Source of the DNA: JBCBDX01 sp039815825
Lineage (GTDB): Bacteria > Pseudomonadota > Alphaproteobacteria > Rhizobiales > Rhizobiaceae
Assembly: GCA_039815825.1 (NCBI GenBank)
Contig: JBCBYO010000008.1
Location: forward strand, 1-64,000
Length of the DNA stretch: 64,000 bases
Direction of reading: 5' to 3'
In this document: in pieces, positions 58,943 to 64,000 of the stretch
Layout: the number at the start of each line of letters is the position of its first letter
How positions within the stretch are numbered: position 1 is the stretch's first letter
Made by a program: the position numbers and the translations under genes
The notes under the pieces: generated by a model
Database searches by the model: none
What the model saw: only the letters and a program-made list of their open reading frames with translations
Told to the model about the DNA's origin: nothing

Positions 58943-59983
58943 TTATGCCGATTTTCGCATAATCAAACGACCTTCAAAAAAGGTATCTGGGCGGCTTTTC
59001 GTCGGACGCTCTTCCTGCACCGTCTCAAGCAATGCATCCACAGCGCCCTGGGAAATCGCATCATAGTCCTGCGAAATGGTCGTCAATGGCGGATAGGTAA
59101 AGCGGGAAAACGGATGATCATCCTGGCCGGCGACCCGGATGTCAGAGCCGGGCTCCAAGCCTACCTTCAACCCTTTATCATGGCACGCAGAAAGAAACCC
59201 GATCGCGAGGCGGTCATTGCTACAAAGGACCGTTCGCGAACGAATCGCATTGGCGTCGAGAAGATTTAAACCACCTCGATAGCCAGTATCTTCAAGGGCC
59301 CACCCTTCCCCATTGATCTGGACAATTTCCGGAGCCAAACCATGGCTCTCCATTGCATCGACATATCCCTGACGACGTTTTCGAGCATTCGGGTTCGGCG
59401 GTGTTTTCATCTCCAAAAACGCCGGAGGCTCACCACTTCGATACAAATATTCGACCATCAGCGCGGTGAACTGGGCATTGTCGGAACCAATGAAAGCCCG
59501 GCCTACCTGATTGATGTTACTGTCAAAAAGGACGGTTGGCACATCGGCACAAAACGCTTCGACAGCTGGTTGGTCTGACAGGCGCCCTAGTGGCGCCAAC
59601 AGGACGCCAGTTGGCTTTATCGAGCGCAAAAGACTGAAGATCTCTTTTTCTCGGTCGGACGAGCCGTTCGAGCTGAAAAGGGATGGCGAGTAGCCGGCAG
59701 CGACACACTTTTCTTCCAACACGCGCGCAATTTCGCCAAAAAACGGATCAGACAGATATGGCACGACGATCCCGATGGTCTTAGTGAGCCGCCTGTTCTG
59801 ATTGATCGCGTAGAAATTGGGACGATAGTCAAACTGCTCGAGCGCTTCCTCAATCCTTCGGCGCGTTGAGGCACGCACGCTTTCCGGATCATGAAAATAC
59901 TTGGATACCGTCGGACGTGACAGTCCGCTGGCCTCTGCAAACTCCTCCATATTTCTAATTTTCTTGGCGTGAAACATGCTCAT
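58943..59983 (-). CDS. LacI-family regulator of the polyol operon
   Basis: 346 residues. An N-terminal helix-turn-helix (NMEEFAEASGLSRPTVSKYFHDPESVRASTRRRIEEALEQFDYRPN) includes the hinge helix, followed by a sugar-binding PBP-like domain (IGIVVPYLSDPFFGEIARVLEEKC, VRVAGQDDHPFSRFTYPPLTTI). It would control the smo genes downstream in the same direction and itself. ATG 59983 or 59977 is possible. Confidence 0.93.
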   Translation of the reverse strand: MSMFHAKKIRNMEEFAEASGLSRPTVSKYFHDPESVRASTRRRIEEALEQFDYRPNFYAINQNRRLTKTIGIVVPYLSDPFFGEIARVLEEKCVAAGYSPSLFSSNGSSDREKEIFSLLRSIKPTGVLLAPLGRLSDQPAVEAFCADVPTVLFDSNINQVGRAFIGSDNAQFTALMVEYLYRSGEPPAFLEMKTPPNPNARKRRQGYVDAMESHGLAPEIVQINGEGWALEDTGYRGGLNLLDANAIRSRTVLCSNDRLAIGFLSACHDKGLKVGLEPGSDIRVAGQDDHPFSRFTYPPLTTISQDYDAISQGAVDALLETVQEERPTKSRPDTFFEGRLIMRKSA

Positions 59984-60421
59984 GCTTCCGTGACAAACGA
60001 TATGCGGAACGTAAACATAATTTCTTTACGCGAGCAAATTTTGAATTTCCGAACCTTTGCATACTCCGGCAAAAAAGCACCAAGCGGTTCAAAAAAGAAA
60101 ACGCAACGAGTCAGTTTTCACCCGCATGCGCTCAGTGCTGAAACATACAACAGTGAACCGGAATAAATTGACATTCCCTGCCCGCTAGCACTGCAGCCAC
60201 CGCTTTCGCTACCGGGACACGCGGACGCTGAAGAAACCAGCAGAGTCATAGAGAATCGAGCGCACAGCAAACTTATTCTCCTCGCCAATAATCGTATGGT
60301 TCGGCCAAAACGCTCGACAGCAAATCAGTCTTTTACGACGATAGAATTGGACACGGTTGTTGACACCGTGTGACCACAGAGCAAATCAGATAAACGGATA
60401 TCGATAAGCGATTGAGAAAAG
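59984..60421. other. Intergenic region between LacI regulator and tRNA-Arg
   Basis: 438 bp without a convincing gene. It holds the candidate operator at 60025-60038 and must contain the regulator promoter. No terminator or RNA gene is recognisable before the tRNA. Confidence 0.5.
60025..60038. promoter_or_regulatory. LacI-type operator upstream of its own gene
   Basis: TTTACGCGAGCAAA, which differs from the smoE operator at 2 of 14 positions, lies 42 bp upstream of the regulator start. It suggests autoregulation. Confidence 0.5.
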
Positions 60422-60498
60422 TGGCGCACCCGGGAAGATTCGAACTCCCGACCCCCAGATTCGTAGTCTGGTGCTCTATCCAGCTGAGCTACGGGTGC
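60422..60498 (-). tRNA. tRNA-Arg (anticodon ACG)
   Basis: Full cloverleaf of 77 nt on the minus strand with encoded CCA and discriminator G. The acceptor stem is GCACCCG / CGGGTGC; D-arm GCTC-AGCTGGATA-GAGC; anticodon stem CCAGA / TCTGG with loop CTACGAA (ACG); T-arm GGGAG-TTCGAAT-CTTCC. It reads CGN arginine codons after inosine formation. Confidence 0.97.
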
Positions 60499-60604
60499 TT
60501 ATGCCTGCACTTCATAAATGTGTGCAGAGCGGCGTCCTAACGCTCCAAAATCTGAAACGCAAGATGTCCCTGCCAAAAAGTGCAGGCCGTTCGCACTCAA
60601 ACGA

Positions 60605-62086
60605 CTACTTCACCAAACGAATATGACCGCTATCGGCAGACGAAGAATTGTCACCACTGTTCTTAGGCGTTTGACCTGCCACTGCGCCGGGCAAAATAAT
60701 GTCAAAATGCGTACCAACCAGGCGATCTTCACGCAGCGAAATACGTCCGCCATGGGCGCGCACCAATTCATCAGCGATGGCCAGACCAAGACCGGAGCCC
60801 CCGCGCGACTGGGAGCCACGGAAAGCGTCAAAGAGGTTTGCGCGCGCTTTTTCCGGAATGCCGGGACCCGTATCTTCAACAATCAGCACCGCATCACCGC
60901 CTTCGGCATAGGCGCTAATCGTCAGCCGATGCACCGTGTCGGGCATTGGATGACCCTTCATCGCTTGCACCGCATTGCGTGACAAGTTCATCAACACGCG
61001 GAACAGCTGATCGGGGTCTGCATCAATCTCCAAAGCGGCGTGCGCTTTGATCTCAAAATCGATCAAATCGCCCATGTCGCCTGCGAGCAGCTCACCAACA
61101 TCTCGTGCCAAATCAGCAGGTTTTATACGACGGCGCTGAGGCGCTGTCTCTTCGGGTTTGCCATAGGCCAATACATCACTGGAATAAGAAACAGCGCGGG
61201 ATATGGCGCGCATCAGTTTGGGCGCAAAGCGCTGAATAGATGGATCTGCTGTTTCGGACAAACGATCGGACATGAGTTGCGCCGACGCAAGGATGTTGCG
61301 CATGTCATGATTGATCTTGGAAACAGCCAAACCCAAATCGGCCAGTTTCTTTTGATTGCGAAGCGTACGTTGCAATTGATTCTGCATATCCGACAATTGT
61401 TGTTCTGCCACGCCTAGTTCGTCGCGCCGCGTGGAAGGCTCAATCACCGACGTTGGATCCTCCGGGTTGTCACCAAAAGCAATCATTGAGCCGCTCATGC
61501 GCCGGATTGGCATGATCATAATCCGGTTGATCGCCATAAAGACCAAGGCGGCGGTGATGAACGAAATGATGAGGGAGATCACCAATACGTTGCGTCCATA
61601 GATCAGCATCGCGTTGCGCAAATCACGATCCGCTATGAAGATTTCGATAGGTTCATCGCTGTTACCGATCGTACCACTGACGCGCAGCATGCGATCGCCG
61701 CCGAAGAAAAGGGTGTCAAAGGCGGATACTATGGCGGTCAGCGGGTTCATTTGGTCTATGGCAACGTGGGCATCGACGCTCAGCGGCATGTCACTGACTA
61801 TCAGTAATTGAGATTGCGTACCGCGGCGCAGCGCGATCGCTTCAACGCCGGTTGCCATGAGCACATCGTCTTGAACGGTTTCTGGTAGCTCAAAGGACTC
61901 TTCGGCTGTGATGATCACACTGGCAGCCGCGACCGTGTCCAAACGTTGTTGTAGCCAAACCTTGCCGAAGTTTGCGACCGAAGGCACGAAAATCAGCACC
62001 TCTGCAATCATCACAAACAGAATTGTCAGCCATAGCAGCTTGGACGACAGGCTGCGGAATCTCGTTGGCAATTGTCGCTGCGCCAT
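60605..62086 (-). CDS. Sensor histidine kinase
   Basis: 493 residues. Membrane helices at about 17-37 and 168-188 flank a periplasmic sensor domain of about 125 residues. A HAMP-like linker follows, then a dimerisation helix with the phospho-acceptor His260 (KINHDMRNILAS) and the ATPase boxes N (LMNLSRNAVQAM), G1 (VEDTGPGIP) and G2 (GGSGLGLAIADELVRAHGG). The H-D-M-R-N box is typical of a small alphaproteobacterial kinase subfamily with no partner gene alongside. No response regulator is adjacent. Confidence 0.93.
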   Translation of the reverse strand: MAQRQLPTRFRSLSSKLLWLTILFVMIAEVLIFVPSVANFGKVWLQQRLDTVAAASVIITAEESFELPETVQDDVLMATGVEAIALRRGTQSQLLIVSDMPLSVDAHVAIDQMNPLTAIVSAFDTLFFGGDRMLRVSGTIGNSDEPIEIFIADRDLRNAMLIYGRNVLVISLIISFITAALVFMAINRIMIMPIRRMSGSMIAFGDNPEDPTSVIEPSTRRDELGVAEQQLSDMQNQLQRTLRNQKKLADLGLAVSKINHDMRNILASAQLMSDRLSETADPSIQRFAPKLMRAISRAVSYSSDVLAYGKPEETAPQRRRIKPADLARDVGELLAGDMGDLIDFEIKAHAALEIDADPDQLFRVLMNLSRNAVQAMKGHPMPDTVHRLTISAYAEGGDAVLIVEDTGPGIPEKARANLFDAFRGSQSRGGSGLGLAIADELVRAHGGRISLREDRLVGTHFDIILPGAVAGQTPKNSGDNSSSADSGHIRLVK

Positions 62087-62160
62087 TTGGCCTCCCAGAA
62101 CGCATTTGACACTATGTAGTCAGGCTGGCGCGAACGCCAACCTTTGAAACATATTCTTCG

Positions 62161-63588
62161 TTACCCGAAACGGCGCAGGAACCCGATAATATTGCGCACA
62201 AACGGTTTACGGGTCATCGGCGCTGAGAAAGAAGTTGCCGCCCGTTTGGTAATCTCGGTCATGGTCGGATAGGGGGCGATAAAGCCGCGTAGATCCTGGA
62301 CCTTCATCTTTTTTGAAACAGCAAGCGCAAAGACGTTGATCATTTCACCAGCACCAGCACCGGCGATGGAAGCGCCGAGGATTTTGCCCTTCTTGTCGGT
62401 GATCACTTTGACAAGCCCCTCGGTTTTGCGCTCGGCCTGCGCCCGGTCGTTCTCCGCATACGGCCAACGCAGGATTGTGATGTCTCTGGTTTTTTCGCGT
62501 GCTGCGTTTTCATCAAGGCCGACATGGGCCAGTTCCGGGTCTGTGTAGGTCGCCCACGGGATGATGTCGCGGTTTTCCTTGCCTGGAATTCTAAATAGAA
62601 TGGACTGGACGACGAGACCCGCGTGGTACCCCGCGACATGTGTAAACTGTAGACCACCTGCTACATCGCCAATGGCGTAGACTTTTTTATTTGTTGTGCG
62701 CAGGTCACGACCAACTTTGATGCCGCGGCGCTCATACTCAATGCCCGCATTTTCCAAGTCGAGACCATTCACATTGGCAACGCGTCCAGTGGCTACCAAT
62801 ATGTGGGAACCGGACACTGATGATGGTCCATCTTCCCCCTCAACCAGCACATTCACACCGGTTTTGCCTTTCTTTTCGACACCGACAACTTTGGTGTTTT
62901 CCAAAATGTTCACACCATCAGCACGAACGTTTTTCAGCACCACTTCGGCCAGCTCTGGGTCATCTTTCCCCAGAGCTTTAAAGCCTTCAATGACCGAAAC
63001 TTCTGAACCGAGGCGACGGTGGGCTTGGGCCATTTCCATGCCGATTGGGCCACCACCGATCACGATGAGATGCTGTGGCTTACGCGTTTGATCCCAAAGG
63101 CTTTCGTTCGTCAGATAAGGAACGGTGTCGAGACCCGGTATCGGCGGCACGAACGCTGAAGAACCGGTGGCAATCACAAAACGCCGCGCTTTGATCTCAT
63201 AGTCTTTGGTGACAACGGTATTGGCATCTTTGAATTTGCCATAGTCTTCGATGACTTTAACACCCAACCCGGTGAACCGCTCAACACTGTCATTTGGCGC
63301 GATGGCACCGATGACAGCATGTACATGGTCATGGACTTTACCAAAGTTCACTTCGGGCTCAGTCGATTTGATGCCGAACTTGTCGGCATGGCGCATGGTG
63401 TTAGCCGCTTTACCGGCAGCAATGATCGCCTTGGATGGAACACAGCCATAGTTCAGGCAGTCGCCACCCATTTTGCCGCCTTCGATCAGGACGACGGAGA
63501 CGCCGAACGCGGCGGCCGCAGCGGCGACAGTCAGGCCACCTGAGCCGCCGCCAATGACGCATATATCTGGTGTGAGTACTTCGGACAT
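62161..63588 (-). CDS. Pyridine nucleotide-disulfide oxidoreductase, lipoamide/mercuric reductase type
   Basis: 475 residues. FAD site ICVIGGGSGGLTVA; redox pair C44-x4-C49 (GGDCLNYGCVPSKA); NAD site IVIGGGPIGMEMAQAHRRLGSEV; the AIGDVAGGLQFTHVAGY region; C-terminal dimer domain. It lacks the HMA domain and Cys-Cys tail of true mercuric reductase and is not in a dehydrogenase-complex operon. A TVP38/DedA-like gene directly upstream is the common partner in this subgroup, whose substrate is unknown. Confidence 0.9.
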   Translation of the reverse strand: MSEVLTPDICVIGGGSGGLTVAAAAAAFGVSVVLIEGGKMGGDCLNYGCVPSKAIIAAGKAANTMRHADKFGIKSTEPEVNFGKVHDHVHAVIGAIAPNDSVERFTGLGVKVIEDYGKFKDANTVVTKDYEIKARRFVIATGSSAFVPPIPGLDTVPYLTNESLWDQTRKPQHLIVIGGGPIGMEMAQAHRRLGSEVSVIEGFKALGKDDPELAEVVLKNVRADGVNILENTKVVGVEKKGKTGVNVLVEGEDGPSSVSGSHILVATGRVANVNGLDLENAGIEYERRGIKVGRDLRTTNKKVYAIGDVAGGLQFTHVAGYHAGLVVQSILFRIPGKENRDIIPWATYTDPELAHVGLDENAAREKTRDITILRWPYAENDRAQAERKTEGLVKVITDKKGKILGASIAGAGAGEMINVFALAVSKKMKVQDLRGFIAPYPTMTEITKRAATSFSAPMTRKPFVRNIIGFLRRFG

Positions 63589-63676
63589 TTTTAAACCCCT
63601 CTATCTTTCAGTCTTGGGAGGCGCGAGCGATCGGCACCAGGTTGCATCGGTCGATGCGATCGCTCGCGCTGGATTG

Positions 63677-64000
63677 TTATTGGTTGGTTGTGTTGCTTGC
63701 CGGAGACTTTCTCAGGCGCTTGATGATCATGGGGATCGTCGCCACTGCAGCCAGTGCTGCGAAAGCTAGGGTGATCTCGGTTGTCACCAGATCGCCGACG
63801 CTTGGTGTCGTGCCCGCAGCCTCTGCCGCTTCCAGCACACTGCCGACGCCTTGGCCCAGGAAAGTATAAGCGAAGGTTCCCGGAAGGATGCCGACCAGCG
63901 TCGCGATCACATAGGTGCGAATCGGCACGTTAAAGAGCGCGGGAGCGATATTCATAACAAAAAACGGGAAGACCGGTGCCAAGCGCAGGATCAACAGGTA
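63677..64000 (-). CDS. TVP38/TMEM64-family membrane protein, partial
   Basis: C-terminal part only; the frame is open to the window edge, so the gene begins beyond 64000. It shows the family's VFPFFVMNIAPALFNVPIRTYVIATLVGILPGTFAYTFLGQG and a last helix before a basic tail (IIKRLRKSP). The VTT-domain proteins are scramblase- or transport-like membrane proteins. It lies upstream of the flavin disulfide oxidoreductase gene, the usual arrangement. Confidence 0.88.
   Translation of the reverse strand, partial: YLLILRLAPVFPFFVMNIAPALFNVPIRTYVIATLVGILPGTFAYTFLGQGVGSVLEAAEAAGTTPSVGDLVTTEITLAFAALAAVATIPMIIKRLRKSPASNTTNQ

Noticed and set aside
62161..63588. Mercuric reductase gene merA
   Set aside because: The core fold fits but the HMA domain and C-terminal Cys pair are missing and no other mer gene is nearby.

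Overview
This window looks like chromosomal DNA from an alphaproteobacterium, most likely a marine or soil member of the Hyphomicrobiales or a close relative. The evidence is a rhizobial-style ccoNOQP-ccoGHIS (fixNOQP-fixGHIS) block with hemN and an FnrL/FixK-type regulator, FNR-type boxes of the form TTGAT-N4-ATCAA, an smoEFGK-smoS-mtlK polyol operon, and a ChrR/photolyase/cyclopropane-synthase-like cluster of the singlet-oxygen type. Most genes are tightly packed with 4-nt start/stop overlaps. One tRNA (Arg, anticodon ACG) is present. I saw no rRNA, CRISPR array, insertion sequence or intact prophage.

Layout. 0.2-3.5 kb: four minus-strand genes (secreted hydrolase, MAPEG, DoxX, unknown membrane protein) diverging from an AraC regulator. 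3.5-4.5 kb: a decayed region with a frameshifted ORF, an intrinsic terminator and a triple short repeat. 4.5-12.9 kb: two converging operons, photolyase / FAD amine-oxidase-like / DUF1365 / Cfa-like methyltransferase / transporter against ChrR / SDR / small membrane protein. These resemble the singlet-oxygen (RpoE-ChrR) regulon and its furan-fatty-acid genes. 13.1-16.3 kb: a cysK / AlaX-type editing / sulfurtransferase / GNAT operon. 16.4-30.9 kb: housekeeping and envelope genes, including a duplicated beta-barrel, ald with its Lrp-type regulator, MipA, aroA, two GPH-type transporters and an MFS porter. ilvA here is interrupted by an in-frame amber codon. 31.0-44.3 kb: trkH, adenine deaminase, hemN, fnrL and the complete cbb3 oxidase and assembly operons, with three FNR-type boxes. 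44.4-46.1 kb: a diguanylate cyclase with three tandem PAS repeats.

46.9-52.3 kb is the most unusual part. A PqqD-like leader-binding protein, a transglutaminase-fold 'B2' peptidase and an HPr-kinase-like kinase lie close to an AMP-ligase/GNAT/acyl-carrier-protein operon. Divergent from that operon is a 33-residue lysine/glutamate-rich peptide gene followed by a formyltransferase. No asparagine-synthetase-like lasso cyclase is present and the peptide tail has no acidic ring-closing residue. I interpret this as a candidate non-lasso ribosomal-peptide pathway that may phosphorylate, acylate or formylate a short peptide; this is inference. 52.3-60.0 kb is a sorbitol/mannitol uptake and oxidation operon with its LacI-type regulator and matching operators. 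60.4-64.0 kb holds tRNA-Arg, a sensor kinase, a flavin disulfide oxidoreductase and a TVP38/DedA-like protein cut by the window end.
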